Assembly (NCBI GenBank): GCA_038217425.1
Contig: JBBQPM010000050.1
Coordinates: forward strand, 1 to 39,589
Direction: 5' to 3'
Source of the DNA: JAIEPT01 sp038217425
GTDB taxonomy: Bacteria > Planctomycetota > Planctomycetia > Gemmatales > Gemmataceae
DNA: 39,589 bases
Part shown: one piece after another, positions 1 through 7,533 of the stretch
Position numbering within the stretch: position 1 is the first letter of the stretch
How the letters are laid out: each line of letters opens with the position of its first letter
Made by a program: the position numbers and the translations under genes
The notes under the pieces: model-generated
Database searches by the model: none
Seen by the model: the letters and a program-made list of their open reading frames with translations, nothing else
Told to the model about the DNA's origin: nothing

Positions 1-32
1 GTGCCCCACGAAAATCTCCGAGGATCCTCTCC

Positions 33-1208
33 ATGAACATCGCTTTTTGTTACGAAAACGTCATGCCCGCGCGCGGCGGCTGCGAGACGTACATCGCGGA
101 CCTCGCGCGCCGGCTCATTGCCGACCACCATCACGTCCATCTCTACGCCTGCAATTGGGACGCGAACGCGCTCCCCGCGAGTCTCGTCATCCACAAGATC
201 GAACCCGTCGGCGGGCCGCGGTTTCTGAAACCGTGGAGATTCGGCAAGCGCTGCCTGAACGCCATGCAGGGGCACGAAGTCACCCTCGGCTTCGACAAAA
301 CCTGGGGGCAGGACGTCCTCTATCCGCAAGGCGGGCTGCACGCCGCGTCCGTCGATTACAACCGCTGCAAACATCCCGGCGCCCTGCTGCGCGGCGCCGC
401 CCGCGTCGTCAAATGGTTGGACGTCGCGCACTGGTCGTTCGCGCTGCTGGAACGCAAGCAATACCTGGGAGCGCAGCAGCCGCAGGTGATCGTCAACAGC
501 TATATGGTCCGCGATCATTTCCAGCACTACTACGCCGTCTCCGCAAACGATCTGCACGTCGTCCGCAGCGCCATCGATCCGGGGCGCTTTCCGGAACACG
601 ATCGGCTCAGAGTTCGGCAAGAGATGCGCGAAGCGTGGGGCCTGGCGCCGAGCGATACGGTGGCGCTCTTCGCCGGGATGAACTACCGGCTCAAGGGGCT
701 CGATCCGCTCCTGCGGGCGGTCAAGACGCTTGTCCGCACGAATGAAAAGGCTGCGTCGTTTCGGCTCGTCGTCGCGGGGAATCCGAATTTTGCCGGCTAT
801 GAAGCTCTGGCGCGCCGGCTCGGCGTCGAGCGGCACATCCGCTTCCTCGGGCACTGTGCGCCGATGCGCAACGGCTACTTCGCCAGCGATTTCCTGGTCC
901 ATCCGACGTTCTACGATCCGTGTTCGCTGGTGGTGCTCGAAGCCCTGGCGTGCGGGTTACCGGTAATCACGACGCGGGCGAACGGCGCCAGCGAGTTGAT
1001 GACGCCGCCGAACGAAGGGTACGTGATCGCCGATCCGCACGACGACGTTCTGCTCGCGGGATGCATGGGCCAACTGCTCGATTCGCAGCGGCGTCAAGCG
1101 TGCGGCCAGGCGGCGCGGAAGGCGGCGCAGGGGTGGACGTTCGAGGTGCACTATCAGGCGCTGCTCAAAGTCTTCCGCGAGGCGGCGGCCAAAAAGCGGG
1201 CGGCGTAA
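33..1208 (+). CDS. Glycosyltransferase family 4 protein
   Basis: A 391-residue GT-B-fold glycosyltransferase of the GT4 type, probably transferring a sugar from a nucleotide-sugar to an envelope glycan or lipid acceptor in the cytoplasm. The N-terminal acceptor-side domain begins MNIAFCYENV with a glycine-rich GGCETYIADLARRL loop. The C-terminal donor-side domain has ALFAGMNYRLKGLDPLL and the GT4 signature around FYDPCSLVVLEALACGLPVI, where the spaced Glu residues of the EX7E motif lie. The ATG at 33 follows a GAGGA ribosome-binding site at about 20-24. It resembles WaaG-like lipopolysaccharide glucosyltransferases in its opening motif, but the acceptor cannot be told from sequence. It converges on the rhomboid gene, with 17 bp between the stops. 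Family assignment is strong, substrate unknown. Confidence 0.9.
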   Translation: MNIAFCYENVMPARGGCETYIADLARRLIADHHHVHLYACNWDANALPASLVIHKIEPVGGPRFLKPWRFGKRCLNAMQGHEVTLGFDKTWGQDVLYPQGGLHAASVDYNRCKHPGALLRGAARVVKWLDVAHWSFALLERKQYLGAQQPQVIVNSYMVRDHFQHYYAVSANDLHVVRSAIDPGRFPEHDRLRVRQEMREAWGLAPSDTVALFAGMNYRLKGLDPLLRAVKTLVRTNEKAASFRLVVAGNPNFAGYEALARRLGVERHIRFLGHCAPMRNGYFASDFLVHPTFYDPCSLVVLEALACGLPVITTRANGASELMTPPNEGYVIADPHDDVLLAGCMGQLLDSQRRQACGQAARKAAQGWTFEVHYQALLKVFREAAAKKRAA

Positions 1209-1225
1209 CAACCCCGTGTCACTAC

Positions 1226-2713
1226 TTAATCGAATTTGAGCGGCTCCGGCGCCGCGAAGACTTCGTTGGCCTTGAGCGTCTCGCGGATTAGCCGCATCTG
1301 CGCCGCCAGCGCGCCGAGTTTGAACGGCTCTTGCTTCCAGTCGACGCGGTCCTTGGCGTCGGGCAGATTTCGTAGCTCGGTAATTAGCGCGTTCCAGGCA
1401 TCCAGATAGTCCAAGCGGCGGTTTCGCTCCGCCTGGAATTCGTCCGACTTGTTCGGCAGCGCCGCGATCTGGGCGCGCACGCCTTGCAAAATCTTCTGAC
1501 CGGCGGGGATGACTTCCTTCGCCTTCTGCAGCACTTCCGGCTGGTCGAACGTCTCTTTGCCCTTGACCGCGGGGACGTAGACCTTGTTGAACACCTCGTA
1601 CCACAAAAACTGCTCGGCGAACTCGAATCGGGCGCCGACGATCGATCTCGGCACATCGCGATTGGCCGACTGCGTCATCAGCGCGAACGGCGCGACGCCG
1701 ATGACGATCAACCCCAGGAGGGCCGCGAACCTGACGCGGGCAATTCGCGAAGTGACGAAATGCATGGGGAGCGAAATAATCGCGCCGGCGACGGCGCCTC
1801 CCAGGTGCGCGGTGAACGAAATGCCGGGAACGAAGGCGATGATGAGCATGAGAATCAGCGAACTGCGCACGTTCGCGAAGACGGCCTGGGAGATTTGTTC
1901 GCCCAGATGATCGCGGTTGAGGTACGCCCAGACGGCGAGGGACGTGAGGATGCCGTAGACGGCTCCCGAGGCGCCCACCAGCTCGAGGTTTTGCAGATTG
2001 CGGTTGGCCCACCAGATGGCGAAGAATCCGCCCACCGCGCCGGCATACAAGTAGATCATCAGAAAGCGCACCCGGCCCCACATATTCTCGAGGATCGGGC
2101 CCAGCGAATACAGGGCGGCCATGTTCATCAGAATGTGAAACGCGCCGGCGTGCACGAACTGGTACGCAATCAGCCGCCACCACGACTCGAAGTCGAAGAG
2201 GTTGAAGGTCGAGAAGCTCCCCATCTCGTCGTAGACCGCACTGATCCGGGCGTCGCCGCGCCCCTGAAAATACGAGGCGGTCGAGATGCCGTGCGCATCG
2301 GCGAGCTGCCAGCCGTAGAGAAACCAGAGGACGGTGAGCGTGATCAAGAGCGTCGTCAGGCGCGCCGGCTTGGGAGCGAGGAAGACGTCGCGGATGCGCT
2401 CTCCCTTGTCCCATTCGCTTTCCTCTTCGGAGGCGTTCCGGCGCGGCTGCCGGGTCTCGAAACTTGCCGGGCGCTGCGGCTGATGCAGGGCGTGGAAGCC
2501 GTCTTCCGTGGGCAGGTAGCCCTGGCCGCGGCCTTCTTTCCAGTCGGTGAGCGTGATGAGCCCGCGGAGCCGAAGTTCGTCGAGGGCGCGATCGAGCTGG
2601 ACGCGATCGACGCCGGTGTGGTGCACGAAATCGGACGGGTAGAGCGGATCGGGGAAGGTTTTGGTGCAGGCGACGAGAACTTCGGTGAGGAGCTGAATGT
2701 CATCCGGTTGCAT
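1226..2713 (-). CDS. Rhomboid-family intramembrane serine protease with an N-terminal winged-helix-like domain
   Basis: A 495-residue protein read from the ATG at 2713. Residues about 5-75 are soluble and look like a small winged helix: a helix DRALDELRLRGLITLTDW followed by a wing ending YLPTEDG. A charged linker (about 80-115) leads to a rhomboid domain (about 118-345) with six or seven hydrophobic segments. Catalytic residues are visible: FVHAGAFHILMNM (H188, H193, N197), GASG with nucleophile S249, and TAHLGGAVAG with H303. Residues about 350-495 are a soluble, charged, partly helical tail. Rhomboids cut transmembrane helices in the membrane. The open frame runs further upstream through the kinase gene, but that part is antisense noise. 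The kinase gene ends 50 bp upstream on the same strand, so they may be co-transcribed. A candidate internal promoter lies in the gap. The rhomboid call is firm; the N-terminal fold is inferred from pattern. Confidence 0.88.
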   Translation of the reverse strand: MQPDDIQLLTEVLVACTKTFPDPLYPSDFVHHTGVDRVQLDRALDELRLRGLITLTDWKEGRGQGYLPTEDGFHALHQPQRPASFETRQPRRNASEEESEWDKGERIRDVFLAPKPARLTTLLITLTVLWFLYGWQLADAHGISTASYFQGRGDARISAVYDEMGSFSTFNLFDFESWWRLIAYQFVHAGAFHILMNMAALYSLGPILENMWGRVRFLMIYLYAGAVGGFFAIWWANRNLQNLELVGASGAVYGILTSLAVWAYLNRDHLGEQISQAVFANVRSSLILMLIIAFVPGISFTAHLGGAVAGAIISLPMHFVTSRIARVRFAALLGLIVIGVAPFALMTQSANRDVPRSIVGARFEFAEQFLWYEVFNKVYVPAVKGKETFDQPEVLQKAKEVIPAGQKILQGVRAQIAALPNKSDEFQAERNRRLDYLDAWNALITELRNLPDAKDRVDWKQEPFKLGALAAQMRLIRETLKANEVFAAPEPLKFD

Positions 2714-2734
2714 GTGCGTCTCGGGGCAAAGGAG

Positions 2735-2759
2735 TTCCGGAGTATTATACGCTCCGAAA
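2735..2759 (-). promoter_or_regulatory. Candidate promoter -10 box enclosed in an inverted repeat, upstream of the rhomboid gene
   Basis: On the minus strand the gap between kinase stop and rhomboid start reads TTTCGGAG, nine bases, CTCCGGAA. These arms are complementary with one mismatch. A perfect TATAAT (plus-strand 2744-2749) sits in the spacer. No good -35 is found at 16-18 bp. This could be a repressor site over a promoter, or chance. ATG of the rhomboid gene is about 31 bp downstream of the -10. Confidence 0.35.
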
Positions 2760-2763
2760 CCGA

Positions 2764-4038
2764 CTATTGCCCGCTCAACGACCAGGCGGCGAGGCCTGCG
2801 GTCCCCGCGGCTGCCAGGGCCCCCGCCACCCAGGGCCAACGGCGCCGGCGCGGCGGAAGTTCTAGCGATTCCGAGACGATCGGCGTGAGCTGCGGATCCT
2901 GCAGCGCCGTCTCGCTCAGCGTCGGCGGCGCCGGCTCCGCGCCGTACGGCGGCAAATCGCCCGCGTCCTTGGCATCGGCGTCCCAGGTGATCCGGCCCGG
3001 AATCGCGTAGTCCGACAACACGTCCGCCAACTCTTGAGGCGTCTGCACCCGATCCTGCGGACGCTTCGCCAGGAGCCGAGTCATGAGGTGCGCCAGCTCC
3101 ATCGGAATATCGGAGCGAAACAGCTCGACCGGCTTGGGCATGTCCTTGGCGTGCCGCACGAGCTTGTCGATCGACGAGCCGCCGGGAAACGGAGGCTGGC
3201 CCGTCAGCAAGAAATACAGCGTACATCCGAGGCTGTAGATGTCGGTCCGGATATCGACCTGATGCAGATCGCGCGCCTGTTCGGGGGAGAGGTAGTCGGG
3301 GGTGCCCATCACCGTATTTTCTTTGACGAAGATGGTGTTTTGCACGCGCACCGAGGCGGAGGGCTCTTGCAGGCGGGCGAGGCCGAAGTCGAGGATCTTG
3401 ACGACGGCGGCGCGTTTGCCCGGGAGCACGAGCAGATTGGCCGGCTTGAGATCGCGATGGACCATGCCGACTTCGTGGGCGTGCTGCAGGCCGAGCGCCC
3501 CCTGGACCAGGAAGTCGCACGCCAGATCGACGGGAAGCGGCCCGCGGGCACGGACGAGTTGATCGAGATTGGGGCCTTCGACGTACTCCATGGCCAGGTA
3601 ATGTCGGCCGTGAATCTGGTTGGCGTCGTAGGCGGTGATAATGTTGGGATGATTGAGCTTGGCCGCCGCCTGCACTTCGCGCTGGAAAAGGGTCTGCACC
3701 TTGGGCGACTGCATGAGCTTGGGGGAGAGCACTTTCAGGGCGACGACGCGCTGCATGGTCTGTTGCAGTGCCTTGTAGACCCGGCCCATGCCCCCCTGGC
3801 CGATCTGATCGAGAATCTTGTATGGGCCGAGAAAGAAACCGTTGGCCCGGGCTTGCAACAACTGACTCGCCTGGAACTTGGTGACCAGGCCCGAATCGAC
3901 GAGCATGCGTGCGAGCGACTTCACCTTGGCGTTCGCCGGCATGGTTTTCTGCACCTGCGCGAACTCTTTGGGCGTGAGCAACCCACTCGCTTGTAGCGTT
4001 TGCAGAAAGATCTTACGTTCGACCGGCGCCGGAGTCAT
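2764..4038 (-). CDS. Hanks-type serine/threonine protein kinase with C-terminal membrane anchor
   Basis: A 424-residue kinase. The ATG at 4038 is preferred over an upstream in-frame start at 4068 because AGGAG lies about 7 bases before it. Residues 1-65 are a helical N-terminal region (LTPKEFAQVQ, then LVTKFQASQLL) typical of planctomycete kinases. The kinase domain starts about 72. It shows the glycine loop GQGGMG (80-85), K102 in VALKV, HRDLKPAN with catalytic D196, DFGLA with metal-binding D217, and GTPDYLSPEQ in the activation segment. After about residue 350 the sequence is a proline-rich linker, then RRRR and one hydrophobic segment WPWVAGALAAAGTAGLAAWSL, so the kinase probably faces the cytoplasm on a single C-terminal anchor. 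All catalytic residues are present. It lies 50 bp upstream of the rhomboid gene, suggesting shared membrane signalling. Substrates unknown. Confidence 0.93.
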   Translation of the reverse strand: MTPAPVERKIFLQTLQASGLLTPKEFAQVQKTMPANAKVKSLARMLVDSGLVTKFQASQLLQARANGFFLGPYKILDQIGQGGMGRVYKALQQTMQRVVALKVLSPKLMQSPKVQTLFQREVQAAAKLNHPNIITAYDANQIHGRHYLAMEYVEGPNLDQLVRARGPLPVDLACDFLVQGALGLQHAHEVGMVHRDLKPANLLVLPGKRAAVVKILDFGLARLQEPSASVRVQNTIFVKENTVMGTPDYLSPEQARDLHQVDIRTDIYSLGCTLYFLLTGQPPFPGGSSIDKLVRHAKDMPKPVELFRSDIPMELAHLMTRLLAKRPQDRVQTPQELADVLSDYAIPGRITWDADAKDAGDLPPYGAEPAPPTLSETALQDPQLTPIVSESLELPPRRRRWPWVAGALAAAGTAGLAAWSLSGQ

Positions 4039-4263
4039 GGCAGGCTCCTGGTGGGGGACGCACTCCATGTGCGTCAGCAGCGATTATCTCTCTCTCGCCA
4101 TTAAAGACGAATGAGGAGACGGAATCGATCTGGGAATCTTATCGTTGGGCGCTCGCATTTCATGTCCCCTTGACGATTCGACCCCCGTATTTTGGTTTGG
4201 CGGCGGCGATGGTTCAGCAATCGGCATGTGCTTTGCGAGAATCTGGCGATTGTAACCTGAGCG

Positions 4264-4647
4264 TTACGGGGTAACCCAGCGGACCGTCGCCCAGCCCGCC
4301 GCCAGGGCCGCGAGTCCGCACAAGACGCTCGAGACGACATACCCGGCCGCGATTCCGATCGCGCCGTCGCGGAGCAATATTACCGTCTCGAGTCCGAAGG
4401 CGGAGAACGTCGTGAACCCGCCCAGCACTCCCGCAAACAGAAAAAGTCGCGTCTCCTCCGCGAACCCGCCGAACTTCTCCGCTAACCCGGCGAGCACGCC
4501 GGCGCACAGGCAGCCCAGGACGTTGACCGCGAAGGTGCCAAGCGGAAACTTCGCGTTGCCGGAAAGGTGCGCGATCCCGCTGCCGAGCAGATACCGCGAG
4601 GCCGCGCCGAGGGCGCCTCCCAACGCGACGAGCAGCATGGCCTTCAC
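4264..4647 (-). CDS. crcB: CrcB/Fluc family fluoride channel
   Basis: A 127-residue protein with four hydrophobic segments, the usual CrcB length. Diagnostic motifs are GGALGAASRYLL near the N-terminus, the pore Asn in FAVNVLG, and GVLGGFTTFSAFGLE for the sodium-binding break and Phe box. CrcB dimers export fluoride passively. The single gene suggests a homodimer. It is divergent from the antitoxin gene, with 85 bp between starts. I looked for a fluoride-riboswitch leader on the minus strand upstream of 4647 and saw none. A second in-frame ATG three codons in (MLLVALGG) is an equally plausible start. Confidence 0.95.
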   Translation of the reverse strand: MKAMLLVALGGALGAASRYLLGSGIAHLSGNAKFPLGTFAVNVLGCLCAGVLAGLAEKFGGFAEETRLFLFAGVLGGFTTFSAFGLETVILLRDGAIGIAAGYVVSSVLCGLAALAAGWATVRWVTP

Positions 4648-4697
4648 CCTTCGTCTCCGTGGCCGAGAACACTTTGGTTTGACGCGACCGATGACAG

Positions 4698-4726
4698 TTG
4701 GATCGTCTCAGGAGGTCTGGTATGAT
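4698..4726 (+). promoter_or_regulatory. Candidate sigma70-like promoter for the Phd-type antitoxin gene
   Basis: TTGGAT (4698-4703) and TATGAT (4721-4726) are separated by exactly 17 bp. The expected transcription start, about 7 bp after the -10, falls on or next to the ATG at 4733, so the transcript may be leaderless. No Shine-Dalgarno is at a normal distance: GGAGG at 4711-4715 is 17 bases away. Prediction from sequence only. Confidence 0.4.
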
Positions 4727-4732
4727 GGGAGT

Positions 4733-4972
4733 ATGAGTACCATCGCCATTCAAGAACTGGAAGCAAACCCAAACGAAGTCATGAAACGCGTCGAAGCAGG
4801 CGAAAAATTCCTGGTGCTTCGGGACGGTCTTCCGGTGGCCGAGCTTCGGCCCATTGAATCGGTGCGCCGAAGCCCTCGTCCGTTTGGGCTATGCGCCGGC
4901 GCCTTCACCGTTCCGGAGGATTTTGACGCTCCGCTCTCCAACGAGATTTTGCGCGAGTTCGAAGGGCCATGA
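4733..4972 (+). CDS. Phd/YefM-type antitoxin, apparently orphan
   Basis: A 79-residue protein opening MSTIAIQELEANPNEVMKR, followed by VEAGEKFLVLRDGLPVAELRP. This is the classic Phd/VapB-like antitoxin fold, with an N-terminal DNA-binding half. The C-terminal tail (FTVPEDFDAPLSNEILREFEG) is the toxin-binding type commonly paired with VapC (PIN) toxins. Such antitoxins repress their own promoter and neutralise a toxin encoded just downstream. Here the stop overlaps an ATG (ATGA, 4969-4972), the usual coupling to a toxin gene. That reading frame gives only about 50 codons with no PIN motif and runs antisense into the next gene. The toxin therefore seems lost or replaced. Longer in-frame starts upstream lie antisense to crcB and are rejected. 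Confidence 0.8.
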   Translation: MSTIAIQELEANPNEVMKRVEAGEKFLVLRDGLPVAELRPIESVRRSPRPFGLCAGAFTVPEDFDAPLSNEILREFEGP

Positions 4973-5006
4973 AATCCCTCAGGTTTGATGGTCATCGAAA
5001 CCGAAC

Positions 5007-5258
5007 TCACTTCACTTCCTTGAATTCGATCGGCGTGTTTCGCAGCGTTTGCAACGTGATGACGTTCGACGTGGGGCGCTCCAGCTGCCGGCGCGCCGCT
5101 TCCGCGGCGTCGCCGGCCTGATGTACCGGGCGCGAGAAAATCATCGAGAAGCCGACCACCAACACCAGGCTGGCGACAACCAACGATCCGCCCAGCCACT
5201 TGGCCGCGGTGATGATCGGCGGCTCTGCGTAGATTTGCTGCACGACGGGTTGATCCAT
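5007..5258 (-). CDS. Small single-pass membrane protein, function unknown
   Basis: An 83-residue protein with a short N-terminal stretch (MDQPVVQQIYAEPPIITAAK), one hydrophobic segment of about 20 residues (WLGGSLVVASLVLVVGFSMI) and a charged tail rich in Ala, Arg and Glu. I do not recognise a family. It starts 11 bp after the stop of the PQQ-propeller gene on the same strand, so the two are probably co-transcribed, and the small protein may accompany the exported propeller at the membrane. Confidence 0.7.
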   Translation of the reverse strand: MDQPVVQQIYAEPPIITAAKWLGGSLVVASLVLVVGFSMIFSRPVHQAGDAAEAARRQLERPTSNVITLQTLRNTPIEFKEVK

Positions 5259-5269
5259 GACGAACTCCC

Positions 5270-6535
5270 TTACTTGGCGCCCAGACAGTAGAGCGACGCG
5301 TCCGAGCGGATGAACAAACGGTTGCCGGCCACCGCGGGACTGGCGTTGAACATGCTCCGTTCGCCGAGGACGTTGACGGCGAGGATCTCGAACTTCGGCT
5401 GCGCCGGCAGCACGAACGTCTGGCCTGTCCGCGAAAGATAATACAACTTCCCGTCCGCGAGCACCGGCGAGGCGTAAATCTGCGACGCGCCGGGGAGCCG
5501 TTCTTCATACACGATCTTGCCGCTCTTGGCATCGGCGCAATACGCGATGCTGAGATTGTCGTTGGCCCAGTAGAGATGCCCTTCGTGGATGATCGGCGAG
5601 GAAACGTTGGAGCCCTTGGTGCTGGTCCAGTGCCGATGCGACTCGGTCACGTTGCCCCGCCCGCCCGCCTTGAGCGCCACGGCGACGACTCCCGAGCGTC
5701 CGCCGATCGACCAGATCTCGCCCCCGTGTGCCACGACGCTGGGCACGATGTACCAGCCGATTTCGTTGTTGCACGTCCACAGTTGTTGACCGTTCGCCGG
5801 ATCCAAGCCGATCACTCTGCCCTGCGTACCGACGACGAGTTCGGTTTTGCCGCCGACCGGGACGAGCGTCGGCGTGTTCCACGCTTCGCGAATGTTCGGC
5901 GCGCGCCAAATCTCTTTGCCCGTTTTCTGGTCGAGACCGACCACCGATTGGCTCTCGACGCTGGCGTTGACGATGAGCAGGTTCTCAAACAAGATCGGCG
6001 ACGCGCCCGACCCGAAACCGTTGACCTGGTTTCCTACGGGCGTGCGCCAAAGCTGCTTCCCCGCGTGATCGAAGGCGTAGGCGCCCGATTTACCGAAAAA
6101 CGCGTAGATACGTTCGCTGTCGACGGCCAAGGTGCTGGAGGCGTAGCCATGGTTGTCGCGGATCGACGCCTGCTCGGGGAGTTCGGGTGTGACGTCGTTG
6201 GTCCAGAGGATCTTGCCATCGGCGCGGTTGATGCAAACGACGTGGCGGACGAGTCGACTCATTTCGCCGGGGGCCTTGCCGGGGACGTTGAAGCCGGTGA
6301 AACAGGTGAGGAAGATCTTGTCGCCGAGGACGACGGGGCTGGAAGCGCCGGGCCCGGGGAGGGTGGTTTTCCAGACGACGTTTTGCGAGCTGCTCCATGT
6401 GAGCGGCAACCCCTTGACCGGGCTGACGCCCATGCCGCCCGGCCCGCGAAACTGGGTCCAGTCGGACGCCTGCTGTGCGGACAGATTGGCGGCCACGAAG
6501 ATCATCCCGGACATTACCAAGAACATCGTACGCAT
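5270..6535 (-). CDS. Exported PQQ-like beta-propeller repeat protein
   Basis: A 421-residue protein. The ATG at 6535 (MRTMFLVMSGMIFVAANLSAQQ) gives a signal peptide and follows a GGGGAAG ribosome-binding site; the frame open further upstream lacks signs of coding. The mature part starts DWTQFRGPGGMGVSP, the usual opening of planctomycete outer-membrane-assembly-type PQQ-like propellers. It then carries repeated blade ends of the form GKxLWxT (GKILWTN, GKQLWRTP, GKEIWRAP, GQQLWTC). The fold is a seven- or eight-bladed propeller acting in the periplasm. There is no sign of alcohol-dehydrogenase catalytic residues, so it is more likely a BamB-like or scaffold protein than a quinoprotein enzyme. 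It is followed 11 bp later by a small membrane protein. Confidence 0.88.
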   Translation of the reverse strand: MRTMFLVMSGMIFVAANLSAQQASDWTQFRGPGGMGVSPVKGLPLTWSSSQNVVWKTTLPGPGASSPVVLGDKIFLTCFTGFNVPGKAPGEMSRLVRHVVCINRADGKILWTNDVTPELPEQASIRDNHGYASSTLAVDSERIYAFFGKSGAYAFDHAGKQLWRTPVGNQVNGFGSGASPILFENLLIVNASVESQSVVGLDQKTGKEIWRAPNIREAWNTPTLVPVGGKTELVVGTQGRVIGLDPANGQQLWTCNNEIGWYIVPSVVAHGGEIWSIGGRSGVVAVALKAGGRGNVTESHRHWTSTKGSNVSSPIIHEGHLYWANDNLSIAYCADAKSGKIVYEERLPGASQIYASPVLADGKLYYLSRTGQTFVLPAQPKFEILAVNVLGERSMFNASPAVAGNRLFIRSDASLYCLGAK

Positions 6536-6624
6536 AACTTCCCCTGAATTAAAGTCGTAACGGTTGACATTGTCCTCGCTGCCGGCCTCAAAAACAAGAG
6601 GTTCGCCGCCACGGAAGGCGGATT

Positions 6625-7533
6625 TCATTCCGCGGGCGAAAATGTAAGAATATTCGGCTTCCACGCGAGGGGCGGTCCCGGGGTGAGCCAGCGCTGGGCC
6701 AGATTGTGGACGCACAATTTCCGGAGTCCGAGGTACGACGTCGTGAGTCGCGGATTGACTTCGATGAGCACGTCTTCCGCTTCGCCGAGAATGAGATCGA
6801 CGCCGACGAAGCCGTGCAGGCCGGGGATGACGTCCACTCCGCGCTGCGCCAGCGCCAGGGCACGCGCGTTCCAGGGTTCCGCGAGCGGCATTCGGCCGCC
6901 GAGGTATCCGAAGTTGCCGTCCGTGGCCAGGAGTTGTTCGCCGGCCAGTAGCGGCTCATAACCTGCGTCGGAGCAGAGAAACGACACGCTCGCCGCTCGT
7001 CCGGAAACGTACGGCTGCACGAGAAAATCGTCGTCCACGTCGCGCTGCAAGTCTACCAGCAGCGCCGCCGCCTCGGTGGCATGCGCGATCCGGCGCGTCG
7101 CTTGCGAGCCGGCGCCGTGGCGGGGCTTGAGGACCGCGGGGCCGTGAATTTTGCCGGGATCGTCCCAGGCCAGTTGGGTCGTCGGCGTCGGCAGCCCAAA
7201 CCGAGTCCAATGGTTTGCGAGGGCGAGTTTGTCCGACGTCAACCGAATCGCGTCCCGCGTGCAGCCGAGCCAGCGTCGGTTCTCAGCGAGCACCTCCGCA
7301 CAGCGCCGCTCGAGCAGGCGCCCCAGTTCCGGGGCTATGACCAGCGCCGCGTCGCAGGCCTGGACTTGCTCGATAAACGGACGAGCGCTCTCGGTCACGA
7401 CCTCAATATCCGGAAGGGCGCGAAAGTCGGCCACGAGCGCATCGCGCATCGCCCGGCCCTCACGCAGCAAACTCGCGGGCGGGTCGGCGCCCAGTTCGCC
7501 GGCACAAATTGCTTCGTAGATGAGAATCCGCAT
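6625..7533 (-). CDS. ATP-grasp superfamily ligase-like protein
   Basis: A 302-residue protein from the ATG at 7533 (MRILIYEAICAGELG). The upstream extension is part of a repeat and is rejected. The N-terminal part (PPASLLREGRAMRDALVADF) matches a group of ATP-grasp proteins related to tyramine-glutamate ligase and to an uncharacterised ATP-grasp gene of methylotroph C1 clusters. The ATP-grasp core is visible in VLKPRHGAGSQATRR (nucleotide-binding Lys and glycine-rich loop), DDDFLVQPYVSG, and the metal/ATP end VDLILGEAEDVLIEVNPRLTTSYLGLR with E and N of the EVNPR motif. It should join a carboxylate to an amine or thiol using ATP. The substrate is unknown; a methanofuran-type cofactor role is inference only. 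The first codons lie inside a tandemly repeated segment. Confidence 0.85.
   Translation of the reverse strand: MRILIYEAICAGELGADPPASLLREGRAMRDALVADFRALPDIEVVTESARPFIEQVQACDAALVIAPELGRLLERRCAEVLAENRRWLGCTRDAIRLTSDKLALANHWTRFGLPTPTTQLAWDDPGKIHGPAVLKPRHGAGSQATRRIAHATEAAALLVDLQRDVDDDFLVQPYVSGRAASVSFLCSDAGYEPLLAGEQLLATDGNFGYLGGRMPLAEPWNARALALAQRGVDVIPGLHGFVGVDLILGEAEDVLIEVNPRLTTSYLGLRKLCVHNLAQRWLTPGPPLAWKPNILTFSPAE

Noticed and set aside
1..32. Start of the window as a full repeat copy
   Set aside because: Only GTGCCCCAC matches the 7528-7725 element arm, too little to call on its own.
2714..3520. Upstream extension of the rhomboid frame to 764 codons
   Set aside because: The added part is an out-of-frame, same-strand read of the kinase gene and has no domain; the ATG at 2713 starts a sensible protein.
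4648..4732. Possible fluoride riboswitch before crcB
   Set aside because: The minus-strand leader lacks the conserved pseudoknot and GAUGG-type start of the crcB motif.
4969..5118. Short frame after the antitoxin as a toxin gene
   Set aside because: About 50 codons, no PIN, RelE or Doc residues, and it is antisense to a better-supported small membrane protein gene.
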